Shown piece after piece: positions 7,757 through 17,298 of a stretch of DNA of 64,000 bases (position 1 is its first letter; every line of letters begins with the position of its first letter). Position numbers and translations under genes: made by a program. The stretch comes from Rhizobium mayense (lineage in GTDB: Bacteria > Pseudomonadota > Alphaproteobacteria > Rhizobiales > Rhizobiaceae), in the NCBI RefSeq assembly GCF_030272705.1, contig NZ_JARFYM010000004.1:124001-188000 (forward strand). Reading direction: 5' to 3'. The notes under the pieces were generated by a model. The model had not been told where the DNA came from, searched no databases, and saw only the letters and a program-made list of their open reading frames with translations.

Positions 7757-10700
7757 CTAGAGTGCCGCGGGGCAGCGGAAGGAGGAATAGAGATCGAGAT
7801 TGAACGGGTTCGTCACACTGCTGGCCTTAAGTTTGAAGCTCGCCTGCACCTTGTCCTTCGCGATCGAGAAGACGAACTGATCCTGGCCCTTGACATTGGC
7901 GAGCCCGGAATTGCTCAGCATGCGGAAGATCGCCCAATTGCCGGTGCGCTCCAGAGTCTGCGACGTGCCATCCAAGAGGTTGATGCGCAATGTGGCGGTG
8001 CTGGAATCCAGCTTGCTCGGCCAGGTAAAATCTTGGCCCCGAACCGGACCGTGGCGATAGTCCAGCTCTGCATCGTCGAGGATGAAGGAGGATTTGAGCG
8101 CCTTTGGATCGAGGAAGAAGGGCTCGACCGTGAATTTCGCCTGCGGCGTCGTGCCGCCGGCGCCGAAAAAGGCATCGCGGATCGTTTGCGCCCTCGCAAA
8201 TTGCGCGAGTGAATCCTTCGAAAGACCAAGTCCTCCGCCCTGCCCGGCCAGCTCGGTCAGCTGCCGCCCCCTGACGCTGACAAACGGCGTGAGGTAATCG
8301 GTGAAGAACTTGTCGATGATGCCGCTCGGTTTGAAAAGGTCGGAAAAATCCTGCAGCGAAACTTCCTGCTGTGAATCGAGCGCGAAAGGATAGCGGTCGG
8401 CCAGGATGTTGTTGCAGGCAGGGACGACTTCCTGCTGCCAGCGGCCGTTGATGTAGGCGTAGCTCTGTCGCATCAACAGGTCCATAGTCCGCTTGGAGAC
8501 AAAGCCGACCATGGACCGCACCGGCTCGGGTTTCGTCGCGGCCTGCGCCCCGAGCTTCGAAAAACTGTCATTGATCGGGCTCTTGGCGCGCTGGGCGATA
8601 AAGTCGTAGGCGGCGGCGGATGGATCCGGCGCGGATGTGACGCTGGCGACGGTGCCCAGCATATCGCCGAACAGCTGCTGCACCTGATTGAGCGAACCCA
8701 TCGGGTTTTGTGGATCGACAAGGGAATTCAGCGGCCTGAATGCATCGCCGATCAACGTGCCGGGCCATGGCGCATTGCCGAAGGCGGTGGAAATCGCCGT
8801 CTTCGCCATGGCATCGGTCGCCTCGCCCGCGACAGCCGTGACCAGCCCGGCCGGCCCGCCGACCTTTGCCGCTGCCTGAGAGGCGGCCTCGTCGGCAGCA
8901 CCACCATCCTTCACGGCCGGCAGGGGCAGCTCGGTATTCTCCCGGACCTCATTGAGCAAGGCGGTCAGCGGCGACTGCGGATTGGAAAGTTCCTGCAGAA
9001 CCGTCTGGGCGCGATTCAGCGAATCGAAATCGATGACACGGACCTGGCCAATGGCACCGCGCCATGCCCCGATATAATCCTTTGCGTAGGCGAAAACGAT
9101 CTGCTGAGCCACCTTGTTATAGGCATCGTTGCTGATGGCGTTGCTGCCGAGAACCCAGTCGCTGCCGGTGGAATTGCGGATGTATTCCGGCAGGCGCGGC
9201 AGGAAGAAATTATAAAAAGCGTTCTTGGTGTAGAAGCCGGGAATGACGCTGTTGCCGCCAAGCGCGGCGGTATCGACCCGCAATACGCTGGTGCCGAGAA
9301 CATTGACGATGCTGATCGGCGTCAGCTGATAACGGCGGTCAGCGTCAATCACCATGCGCCGGTAGATATCCAGCGCCGGCGGAACCCGGCTCAGACGCTC
9401 GCGCGCATCCCCCACGGTGCCGCTATCAGGCTGGGTCCGCTTCGGCAGGAGATCGATAAGATGCTCCATATGCGCGTCCATCCGGGAATGGTCGACGGGA
9501 TTGAGGGCGAAGGCCGCATCGTTCTGCTTGGCGAATTCCTGCTCGACCTTGGGCTTCGCAAAGTTCTGGCCGGTGGTCAGCATCAGATAGGTTTCGAGCT
9601 GATCACGCAGCAGAAGATTGTTGTTGTCGCCGGAAGAGGAAAGCAGTTGGACCTGTGTCTGCAGCCGTTTCGTCACCGTCGGCAGCAGGTATTGGCCGAG
9701 CACATTGTCATAGGTCGCACCCGCCGCAGAGGCCAGTTGCGGGCGGGCGTCGATGCCGATGATCTGTCCGAACCAACCCAAGGATCCGAAAACATTGTCA
9801 CGCAGCGCGCTTGCGCTATCGAGCGCCGGCAGGATGGTGTTCAGGCTGCGGTTCTGATTGGCAATGTCAAGCCGGTCGCGCAGCGTATCAGCGGTGTCGT
9901 TGGTTTGCTTGATCTGCGCAAGCGACGCGCTAAGACCGTAGAGCCAGAAGCCGGAAAGCGCGATGGTAAAGACGACGAGCGCCGCATAGGCACTGTATCG
10001 GGCCGTCGCCAGCCGTCGCTCGACCTTGGTGTTCCTGCCGACCAGATTCTGCTCGGCGAAGATGATATCGGTCAGAAGCTTGCGGATGAAGAAGGCCTTG
10101 CCTTGCCCGCTCATCGGCAGTTGCTGGCTGGGCGCCAGCGAGAAGCTGCGGCCCATGGCGCCGAGCAGCCGGTCGAACGGCGTGCCTTCCTGCGTGCCTG
10201 AGGTGAAATAGACGCCCCGCAGAAGTGGCTGAGCCTCGGAACGATTGATGCGGAAAACATCGGTGACAAAGCCGCGTAGCGTGCTCGCCATGGAGCCGAA
10301 TTCATGCGGGAACAGATAGATGCGGCAACGGCGGCTGTTGCTGCGCTCGGCGGAGAGCTTGAGCGGGAGCCGACGCTCGAGGCGGGCAACGAGATCGGTG
10401 AAGCCGGACTCGAATTGCCGCCCGAATGTCATCTGCTCGTCGTCGCGATTAAAGGTCATGCCCCAGATCTGCTCGCGCTCCTCCTCCTCCGTCTCATCGA
10501 AGAATTCCTCGAAGCCGGCTATCAGGTCGCATTTGGTGAAGAGCAGATATACCGGCAAGCGCATGCCGAAGATGCGATGGAGTTCGCGCAGCCTTTGGCG
10601 CAGGGTCTCGGCCTGCTTCTGGCGTTCGGCATCGCTGGCGAGCACGACATCGGCAATGCTGACGGCGAGCAGCACGCCATTGATCGGCCGCCGGCGGCGA

Positions 10701-11344
10701 TGCTGCTTCAAAAGCCCGAGGAAGCCGTTCCACGCGGCAGCGTCGATGTCGGCATTGATGTCCTGCGTCGTGTAGCGGCCCGCCGTATCGATCAGCACGG
10801 CCTCGTCGGAAATCCACCAATCGCAATTGCGCGTGCCGCCGATCCCCTGAAGCGCCGGGTCGCCATCCACCGCCAGAGGAAAGTTCAGGCCGGAATTGCG
10901 CAGGATCGTGGTCTTGCCGGTGCCCGGCGGACCGATAATGATATACCAGGGCATATCATAGATGAAATCGCGCTTGCGGCGACCGTCGACCGGATTGTCC
11001 CGCAGCGTCTTCAGCGTCTTTTCAAAGCGCTCGCGGATGATGTCGATCTCGCCGGAGGAGAAGTCGCTGCCCATCGAAACGAGCTCGTCATTGGCAAGCA
11101 TCGAGTTGATCAGCCGGGCATTGGCGCGGCGTGCAAGCAGATGGCGCAGAAACGTCACCAGCAGGTAGAAGACGAAGACGCCAATGATGATGTAGACGCG
11201 CAGGGAAGCGTCCGCGAACGGCTTGACTCCTTCGATGGCAAGCGCCCCGCCGAAGAGCCAGAAAACCACCGAAAGCGCCGCAAGAACGAGCAGGATGATC
11301 AGGCTGGTCGGTCTGAGGAGAGTGACGAGATACGTTCTCAACAT
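7757..11344 (-). CDS. tssM: T6SS membrane-complex protein TssM (IcmF/ImpL)
   Basis: This is a full-length TssM of 1195 residues. Two membrane segments lie at about 9-37 and 50-70. A cytoplasmic GTPase-like domain follows, with an intact Walker A motif GPPGTGKT at 138-145. A third membrane segment is near 450-470, and a large periplasmic region reaches the C-terminus. TssM spans the inner membrane and contacts TssJ outside and TssL inside to form the trans-envelope channel. Some family members have lost the Walker A, and this one keeps it. The ATG start is 11 bases past tssL. Confidence 0.93.
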   Translation of the reverse strand: MLRTYLVTLLRPTSLIILLVLAALSVVFWLFGGALAIEGVKPFADASLRVYIIIGVFVFYLLVTFLRHLLARRANARLINSMLANDELVSMGSDFSSGEIDIIRERFEKTLKTLRDNPVDGRRKRDFIYDMPWYIIIGPPGTGKTTILRNSGLNFPLAVDGDPALQGIGGTRNCDWWISDEAVLIDTAGRYTTQDINADIDAAAWNGFLGLLKQHRRRRPINGVLLAVSIADVVLASDAERQKQAETLRQRLRELHRIFGMRLPVYLLFTKCDLIAGFEEFFDETEEEEREQIWGMTFNRDDEQMTFGRQFESGFTDLVARLERRLPLKLSAERSNSRRCRIYLFPHEFGSMASTLRGFVTDVFRINRSEAQPLLRGVYFTSGTQEGTPFDRLLGAMGRSFSLAPSQQLPMSGQGKAFFIRKLLTDIIFAEQNLVGRNTKVERRLATARYSAYAALVVFTIALSGFWLYGLSASLAQIKQTNDTADTLRDRLDIANQNRSLNTILPALDSASALRDNVFGSLGWFGQIIGIDARPQLASAAGATYDNVLGQYLLPTVTKRLQTQVQLLSSSGDNNNLLLRDQLETYLMLTTGQNFAKPKVEQEFAKQNDAAFALNPVDHSRMDAHMEHLIDLLPKRTQPDSGTVGDARERLSRVPPALDIYRRMVIDADRRYQLTPISIVNVLGTSVLRVDTAALGGNSVIPGFYTKNAFYNFFLPRLPEYIRNSTGSDWVLGSNAISNDAYNKVAQQIVFAYAKDYIGAWRGAIGQVRVIDFDSLNRAQTVLQELSNPQSPLTALLNEVRENTELPLPAVKDGGAADEAASQAAAKVGGPAGLVTAVAGEATDAMAKTAISTAFGNAPWPGTLIGDAFRPLNSLVDPQNPMGSLNQVQQLFGDMLGTVASVTSAPDPSAAAYDFIAQRAKSPINDSFSKLGAQAATKPEPVRSMVGFVSKRTMDLLMRQSYAYINGRWQQEVVPACNNILADRYPFALDSQQEVSLQDFSDLFKPSGIIDKFFTDYLTPFVSVRGRQLTELAGQGGGLGLSKDSLAQFARAQTIRDAFFGAGGTTPQAKFTVEPFFLDPKALKSSFILDDAELDYRHGPVRGQDFTWPSKLDSSTATLRINLLDGTSQTLERTGNWAIFRMLSNSGLANVKGQDQFVFSIAKDKVQASFKLKASSVTNPFNLDLYSSFRCPAAL

Positions 11345-11355
11345 CGCGCGAAACC

Positions 11356-12243
11356 CTATCCCGCCGTCAGCGCATGAATTTTAACGAGCACCGGCGCAAG
11401 AGCGTAAGAGAGCGTGAACTGCGCATAGACATGCACGATGACGAGCACGCAGATGGCCGCGACGACCACCATCCAGAGCGGTATGGCTGTCCGGATCCGC
11501 CGCCCGTCCTTGGCAGCCTTCCCCTCGGGGGAGAGAGGCTCTTCGGGTTTTGCCTCGGAATAGCGGCGGATCGTCCGCGAGAGGTCGTTTCGCAACTCCT
11601 CCAGGAGATCGCGGCCACGCTCCAGAACCCTGTAGCGCCCTTCGAAGCCGAGCATCAGGCAGGCGTGGATCAGGAGCAGCAACGGCAGCTTCTTCTCGCC
11701 GTTCGTCTTGACGCGATCGAGGATGGTGAAGACCTTTTCGCCGCCCCAGGTTTCGTTGTGATATTGGTTCAGAAGGCTATTGGCGCTCCATTCGCTGCGA
11801 CTGCCCCAAGGTGTCATCAGCACGGTCTCATCGAGCATCGAGCAGAGGACATAGCGAGCGGCGATGATGTCGCCGGCCTCGCTGCCGCTCTTCTGCGCCG
11901 TCTGCTGAAACCGGTCCATTTCCTCGGCGACTTGGCGGCGCAACGCGGCAACATCGGCCCGGTCGACGGAATTGCGCAGTTGGGCGCCAATCAGAAGCAG
12001 CGGAGCGGCAGCGCGCACGAGTTTTCTCTCGGGCGTCGCTTCAAGCTGCTGGACGATGACCGCGGCACTCTGCAGCGAAGAGGTGCCGCCGGCGGCCGGC
12101 GCTTCGGCTGGCGAGTTGGGATGGCGATGGATCACGACGGTCGGCGCATCCTCTTCGCTCTGGGTGGCTAGCGCGGTGCGCGCCCGCGGGCTCAGGCGCC
12201 GGGCGATGGTCGGGTGGTCAGACTCCTCGCCTGCCTCGCTCAT
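11356..12243 (-). CDS. tssL: T6SS membrane protein TssL (DotU/ImpK)
   Basis: The protein has 295 residues from the ATG at 12243. A variable N-terminal tail is followed by the helical DotU domain (about 60-235), with LIHACLMLGFEGRYRV as the clearest signature. One C-terminal membrane segment lies near 255-285. There is no OmpA-like peptidoglycan-binding extension, so wall anchoring must come from another protein. I chose 12243 because it gives an ATGA overlap with the tssK stop and a GAGGGG ribosome site. An upstream codon at 12270 would overlap tssK by 31 bases. Confidence 0.9.
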   Translation of the reverse strand: MSEAGEESDHPTIARRLSPRARTALATQSEEDAPTVVIHRHPNSPAEAPAAGGTSSLQSAAVIVQQLEATPERKLVRAAAPLLLIGAQLRNSVDRADVAALRRQVAEEMDRFQQTAQKSGSEAGDIIAARYVLCSMLDETVLMTPWGSRSEWSANSLLNQYHNETWGGEKVFTILDRVKTNGEKKLPLLLLIHACLMLGFEGRYRVLERGRDLLEELRNDLSRTIRRYSEAKPEEPLSPEGKAAKDGRRIRTAIPLWMVVVAAICVLVIVHVYAQFTLSYALAPVLVKIHALTAG

Positions 12244-13577
12244 TGGGCCGTTCCCCTCTGGATCGCCCATAATTCAAGATCGAGCCCCGGATAGTCGCCG
12301 CTGACATGCAGCGCAAAGGCTGCCGAATCCCGGAACCGGCTCCACAGCGGATTGCTGTCATCGAGCTCGAAATAGACGGCGTTCTGAATGAAGGGAATCT
12401 CGCGCGGCGCGACCGACAGCGGCTGCACGCCGATGCCCGGCAATTGCAGATTGACGAGATCGCGGATCTGTTCGACCGGACCGATCTTGATCTGGATCGG
12501 CATCTGCACGCGGATGGCCTCCAGCGCAATGTTTGCCCGCGCGATCAGCACGAAGCGCCGGCCGACAAAGGTCATACGGTCCTTGATCTCGCCGAGCCAA
12601 ATGCCGTAATCCCTCTCGGTCAGCGGGATGCTGACGGCGTTGCGCTCGACGATGACGCTGAGCAGATTGCGCAGGATCGGCATCAGGTTTTCAAAGCTCG
12701 TCCTGAGATCGCGATGATTATAGCGGCCGAGATCCGGCAGCTTGCGCCCCGTCGCGGCATAGGCTGAGAGCTCGCCGGCAAGGGCGATGCATTCGCGGTA
12801 GACGATCTCCGGCGCGTGTACGGCGGAGGCGATCATGTGATCGAAGATTGCCTGGTAGCGGTTGACGATGCCGAGCGTGATGAGGTCGATCGTGCCGGAC
12901 CGTGTGCCGCCGTCTTCGCCGGCAGCGCCGGAGGCCAGCGCATCGGAACGGCTTTTCAGGAGGCTGCGGATCTGCTCCATCAACGAGACGAGCCGCACAC
13001 TGGCGCCGGCGACGAGCGCGGGCGGAATGAAGGTTTCAGACAACGTCACCTGCCCCTGCGCATCGACGGCGTCAATCTCGGCGATCGGAACATACACCAG
13101 CTCGTCCAGTGCCTCGCCTTCGATGACCAGGCGCGCGTTTAAGGCGGCGAGATAGATATCGGCCGGCGGACGATCCGCCTTGGCGCTATCGCGTAGCTCC
13201 GTCGCAACCCTCCGGAAGCGGTGTGTCGGATTGTCGTTATCGGCGACATCGATACCGCCGGGTGCCCGTAACGGCACGGCCATGAACAGCCGCTTGCCCT
13301 GGAAATCGGTGGTCAGATGCCGCGCGGGCGGCAAAGGCTGTGCCGCGGGCGCGGCATAGACCGTCCCATCGGGAAAGACCATTTCGACCGAAATGACCCT
13401 AACCTGGCCGTTCTTCAGCGCATTGGGATCGAGCTGAAGGCTGCGGAGACCCCAGGAATGCGGCAGCAACGCCGCGACCCGCTGTTCGAGGCTGTCTTCG
13501 ATCCAGCGGTCGTATTGCTGCAGATGCTGTGGGCGAAGAAACATGCCCTCCAGCCACAATGGCTTACCCGTCGACAC
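12240..13577 (-). CDS. tssK: T6SS baseplate protein TssK (ImpJ)
   Basis: The 445-residue product opens with PLWLEGMFLRPQHLQQYDRW, the strongly conserved TssK N-terminus, and continues as a full-length family member. TssK is a trimer that links the baseplate wedges (TssEFG) to the TssL/TssM membrane complex. The start is a GTG at 13577 placed 7 bases after GAGGGA. A TTG immediately upstream is also possible. It ends in an ATGA overlap with tssL. Confidence 0.9.
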   Translation of the reverse strand: MSTGKPLWLEGMFLRPQHLQQYDRWIEDSLEQRVAALLPHSWGLRSLQLDPNALKNGQVRVISVEMVFPDGTVYAAPAAQPLPPARHLTTDFQGKRLFMAVPLRAPGGIDVADNDNPTHRFRRVATELRDSAKADRPPADIYLAALNARLVIEGEALDELVYVPIAEIDAVDAQGQVTLSETFIPPALVAGASVRLVSLMEQIRSLLKSRSDALASGAAGEDGGTRSGTIDLITLGIVNRYQAIFDHMIASAVHAPEIVYRECIALAGELSAYAATGRKLPDLGRYNHRDLRTSFENLMPILRNLLSVIVERNAVSIPLTERDYGIWLGEIKDRMTFVGRRFVLIARANIALEAIRVQMPIQIKIGPVEQIRDLVNLQLPGIGVQPLSVAPREIPFIQNAVYFELDDSNPLWSRFRDSAAFALHVSGDYPGLDLELWAIQRGTAQ

Positions 13578-13622
13578 CAATCGTTCCCTCCGAGGACCCG
13601 CGCCTCATAAACTCTCTGCCCA

Positions 13623-14102
13623 TCAGCCGAACCAGCCGCTCGCCTTCTGAATCCGGACCGCAGCGCTGGTGAGATAGACAACCAGCCGGTTCTTCGAACC
13701 CTTGTGCAGCTCGATCGAATCCCGCCAGGTCGCCGACTGGATGTTGCGGAAGGAGGCGACGACGCCGATATAGCCGGCTTCGCTCGAAATCTCCTTCTGG
13801 TATTTCTGCTGGCTGCCCGGGGTCATCTCGTATTCGCGGCTGGCGATCAGGTCCGCGCCGAGAAGCTGCGTATCCTTGTCGAAATCGAAGAAATTGGCGT
13901 TGTTGAACGCCTTGATGCCTTTCAGTTCATAAATTCTGACGACAACGGGAGATGCCGCGCCGGTCTCGCCCGGATTGATGCCCGGATCGGCATTCAGGAC
14001 GATGGATGTGGGCGTCGGATCAGGCGTATGGCCGCATCCGGCGAGAGCCAGAATGGCGCTCGCACCCAATCCCTCGAAAACGGCACGTCTTGTCACTGTC
14101 AC
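13623..14102 (-). CDS. tssJ: T6SS outer-membrane lipoprotein TssJ
   Basis: From the GTG at 14102 the product is 159 residues. It starts with a lipoprotein signal peptide: TRR, a hydrophobic stretch, then the lipobox LAGC near residue 21. The mature part is a small beta-sandwich matching TssJ/SciN (IVLNADPGINP, then VVVRIYELKGIKAFNNANFF). TssJ anchors the membrane complex to the outer membrane by binding TssM. The GTG overlaps the tagH TAG stop (TAGTG) and has GGGAGG 7 bases upstream. Longer frames upstream would read through tagH and are unlikely. Confidence 0.87.
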   Translation of the reverse strand: MTVTRRAVFEGLGASAILALAGCGHTPDPTPTSIVLNADPGINPGETGAASPVVVRIYELKGIKAFNNANFFDFDKDTQLLGADLIASREYEMTPGSQQKYQKEISSEAGYIGVVASFRNIQSATWRDSIELHKGSKNRLVVYLTSAAVRIQKASGWFG

Positions 14103-16156
14103 TACTTTGCCTCCCAATAGGCGGATGCTGCCTTGCGCGCCTGCTCTTCCTGAACCTGTGCAAATGCCTCGGCGATGATCTGGCGGGCGACCCCATCGAT
14201 ATTGCCGCTCATGCGGGCATGGCTTTCGACATAGGTTTCCCATTTGCCTTTGCGGGCGCCGAGACCGCGGATGCGCAAGCCACCCTCATCCTCCGCATCA
14301 CGGGCAATGACGTCGGGCGAAAGCCGCCGGAAGAGTAGATTGATCGCCCGCTGCATCGCCGACATGGTCAACACGGCATGCTGCTGCAGATCGGCGAAGG
14401 CCGAGGCAACGGATTCAGCCGGGGGCTGGAAGCCGCCGCCCTTGGTCAGGAACAGCTCGTCGAGCGCCAGTTCGGCGATCTTGAAATGCTTGAGTGCATT
14501 GTTTTCCTCAGGCTGCACCTGGGTCTCATCCATCCGGAATTCTGTCTTCAGCAGGCGCCGCGCCGCTAGGAGCCTAATCAGGCCCTCCGCCGTTTCGCGG
14601 ACGAGTTCGCCGGCTTCCTTGGCAATCGTGCGCCCCTGCTCGGCTGTCACGCGTTCGGCCGGAAAGCCCATGCCGGTCAGAAGCGCTGCGAGGATCGCCG
14701 TGTCTGCCGCTGCAGTGCCAGGATTCGCGATAACGGGAGCGCTCTCGGGCGGCAGTTCCGGACCGGCGGGCATGGGCGGTGGTTTGGGCACGTGCGGCAA
14801 GACCGCCGCTGGCGCGGTGGACACGGGAGTCGCAGACGGCAGAGGCGGGATGGGCGGAACGACATTGCCGTTGCCCTTCGCCTTTTCGAGCAAGGTAGCT
14901 TTGCGCTCCTCGCGACGGCTTTTCATCGCCGCGAGCGGATCGAAAGGCTCTCCGGCTACACTCCCATTTCCGGCGCGTGGAGGTACGGCTGGACTCTCGA
15001 CTTTCACGAAATCCGCAAGCAGAGCCGGGCTCAGCGGTTCGGGCTGGCGGGCGGCGGCGATCGGCGGCAAAGGCGCTTGCGGTACGGGGATACGCACCGG
15101 TGCCTCGGCCGCAACGGGCTGTGGGGTGGATGCGCGCAGGGCGCCGAAGGAGGTCAGGGGATCGAAATCATCCGGGATGAGCCTTGCCGCCGGTTTAGCC
15201 AGGGGTGCTGCGAAAGAAGGCTGAACGGACGAAACAGGATTGGCCGGAGACAGCGCCGGAGCGGGCGACGGGCCGCTTTGCCGGCTTGCGCCGAACGACG
15301 CGAGAAAATCCTCCGGGATAGAGTTGCTGGCAACCGGCTGCGGCGCTGACATTGGCTGGGGGATTGCGATGGACGGAGGTGCTACCGGTTGCGCCGGATC
15401 GCGCGCAAGCGGCGGTGCGGCAAATGCCTGAACGGGCGCAGCCGATATAGGCCGCTCGACGCTCGGTCGAATGCCGCGCGGATCGGGCGTAGCAGCAAAA
15501 AGGTCGTCGAGGCTTCCGTCGGCAGCGGACAATTCGGGCGGCTGAACTGCCTGCATGCTGCCGAAACCGGCGTCATAGCCTCCCACCCGCGCATCGTGGG
15601 CGGGAAATCCCGGCGTGGGAAAGGAAGAGGCGGCACGAGGGCCGGCAATATCCACCGAAACCGGCGTGTCGAAGTAAGCAAGAGGATCCTGCGCGTTGCG
15701 TCCCGCGGCTCCATCAAACAGACCGTCGTGGCGCGGGGCTGGCTCGACACGCCGTTCCCCGGCCAGCGGCACCGGCGCATCGGGCCACGGAGATGGCGCG
15801 GGCTGCTGTAGGCCGGATGCCTGACGGGCAGGCAGGCCCTGATCGGCCTCGCGAACCATCTGCGCTTCGATCAGGAACTTTGCGGCGCGGAATCGCAACT
15901 TGTCCTGCAGGACGATGGAATTGCCACGGCCGAGCGAGTCCTGCCGGCCGTCGAGCACGATGCCGTTGGTGCTCTCATCGATCAGCAGGTAGCGGCTGTT
16001 CGAGTACTGTATCCGGCCATGGACGGAAGAAAGAATATGCTCCGGATCCGGCAGCACCCAATCGCACTTGGCGGAACGGCCAAAGATGCCGCCGTCCGGT
16101 CCGAATGTGTAGCCGGTCTGCTCCGACGCACCGACAAGAGACAAGCGAACCTTCAT
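14102..16156 (-). CDS. tagH: FHA-domain T6SS regulator TagH (Fha/ImpI)
   Basis: The product has 684 residues. An FHA phosphothreonine-binding domain occupies about 1-95, with the key GRS (26-28), S-x-x-H near 43-46 and TNG near 63-65. A long proline/alanine-rich linker follows (about 115-460). The C-terminal helical domain typical of T6SS FHA proteins runs to the end. PpkA phosphorylation of this protein promotes T6SS assembly in the systems studied. It overlaps tssG by ATGA and tssJ by one base, so it is translated as part of the operon. Confidence 0.88.
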   Translation of the reverse strand: MKVRLSLVGASEQTGYTFGPDGGIFGRSAKCDWVLPDPEHILSSVHGRIQYSNSRYLLIDESTNGIVLDGRQDSLGRGNSIVLQDKLRFRAAKFLIEAQMVREADQGLPARQASGLQQPAPSPWPDAPVPLAGERRVEPAPRHDGLFDGAAGRNAQDPLAYFDTPVSVDIAGPRAASSFPTPGFPAHDARVGGYDAGFGSMQAVQPPELSAADGSLDDLFAATPDPRGIRPSVERPISAAPVQAFAAPPLARDPAQPVAPPSIAIPQPMSAPQPVASNSIPEDFLASFGASRQSGPSPAPALSPANPVSSVQPSFAAPLAKPAARLIPDDFDPLTSFGALRASTPQPVAAEAPVRIPVPQAPLPPIAAARQPEPLSPALLADFVKVESPAVPPRAGNGSVAGEPFDPLAAMKSRREERKATLLEKAKGNGNVVPPIPPLPSATPVSTAPAAVLPHVPKPPPMPAGPELPPESAPVIANPGTAAADTAILAALLTGMGFPAERVTAEQGRTIAKEAGELVRETAEGLIRLLAARRLLKTEFRMDETQVQPEENNALKHFKIAELALDELFLTKGGGFQPPAESVASAFADLQQHAVLTMSAMQRAINLLFRRLSPDVIARDAEDEGGLRIRGLGARKGKWETYVESHARMSGNIDGVARQIIAEAFAQVQEEQARKAASAYWEAK

Positions 16157-17298
16157 AGCCCTGCCCTCGCCTCTCTGAAACGCAGCGAGGCTCCGAGGCC
16201 GGGCATGGCTTGGTGTACCGTATCGTCGCCAAAATCCTTTTCGTCCGTGTCCGCATCGCCATCCGGTGTAAGGACCGCGAGCCGCACGGTGCTCTCCAGG
16301 TGGTCGGCATCATGGGCATAGAGCCAACCGGACCAGCCGAGCTTCATCTCTCCCAAGCATCCCATCGGGACGGTCTCAGGCTCAAACTCGAACTGCATAT
16401 CCCAATCGAGCGGCTCACGATTGACCATGGAGAGCAATTCCGAGAGCTGCCGATGGCGGTTTCCTCCCGGAAGAAAGGGCGCGATGGTCGAAAACGGCGA
16501 CCGTCCCAGGCAGACCCGGAATTTCCCGAGATCATCATCGATCTCGCTGCCAATGATCGTATCCTCGCCGAGCTGATTGTTCGCCACTCCGAGCTGGAAC
16601 TGGGAATCCGTATCCATAACGACGTGCCGGTCGATGAATTCCTCGATCCGGCAGGGTATCCTGAAGAAATTGGAGAGCGTTGCGGATACCACATCCGCGG
16701 AGCTGGAATAGAGCGACAGAAGACCGACATGCGGCAGCAGCGCCGAACGTGAGATCTGGCCGATACGATCCCTATCCTCAACCGGAAAACCGCAAAGCGC
16801 CAGGAATCGCTTGGACAAAGCGTCCGAGCCACCGGTTTCGTAGCGCAAATAGTACCGATACTTCCGCCAAATGACGTGAAGCAGCGAAATCAGGCGATGG
16901 TTGAAGAGGTCGAGCAAGTCCTCGACGGATGCCTGGGCCCGATCCTCCTCGATGATCCGTTCCGTAAAGGATGGCGGTAGCGGCGAGGCCGGACCGTAGA
17001 GGCCAAAGAAATTGACCCGGATATCGAGACGCTCGCCGTCGTCGCTATAGTCGACAGCGGAAAGATCGCTGGGGCCGAAGCTCAGGGATCGCGTCGCGCG
17101 GAAGCGAATATACTCCTGCGCGGGATCGCCGAGCGCGCCGACCGGCCGGGCGCCCTGCCGCTGCATCTCGATCAGCGTGATCAGTTGGTGGAAACGGAAA
17201 TGACGCAAGCCGGCCAGCCGATGGGCGCGGGCCTTGCGTACATCGCTCAGTTCTTCCGCCGATGCGGCGGCGATAACCGTGCCACCATCCGGGGTCAT
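16153..17298 (-). CDS. tssG: T6SS baseplate protein TssG (ImpH)
   Basis: The product has 381 residues from the ATG at 17298. Family features include FHQLITLIEM near residue 40, IRFRATRSLSFGPSDL near 75, LLDLFNHRLISLLHVIWRKYRY near 140 and the conserved LGRSPFSTIAPFLPGG region near 270. TssG pairs with TssF in the baseplate wedge. The start at 17298 forms an ATGA overlap with the tssF stop. An upstream codon at 17331 would give a 37-base overlap and is less likely. Confidence 0.9.
   Translation of the reverse strand: MTPDGGTVIAAASAEELSDVRKARAHRLAGLRHFRFHQLITLIEMQRQGARPVGALGDPAQEYIRFRATRSLSFGPSDLSAVDYSDDGERLDIRVNFFGLYGPASPLPPSFTERIIEEDRAQASVEDLLDLFNHRLISLLHVIWRKYRYYLRYETGGSDALSKRFLALCGFPVEDRDRIGQISRSALLPHVGLLSLYSSSADVVSATLSNFFRIPCRIEEFIDRHVVMDTDSQFQLGVANNQLGEDTIIGSEIDDDLGKFRVCLGRSPFSTIAPFLPGGNRHRQLSELLSMVNREPLDWDMQFEFEPETVPMGCLGEMKLGWSGWLYAHDADHLESTVRLAVLTPDGDADTDEKDFGDDTVHQAMPGLGASLRFREARAGL

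Noticed and set aside
8708..10201. A 497-codon open frame on the plus strand opposite tssM
   Set aside because: It lies wholly within tssM, has no ribosome site or recognisable domain, and mirrors tssM codon bias.
13623..14243. A longer TssJ starting at 14243
   Set aside because: It would overlap tagH by about 140 bases and place the lipoprotein signal peptide in the middle of the protein.
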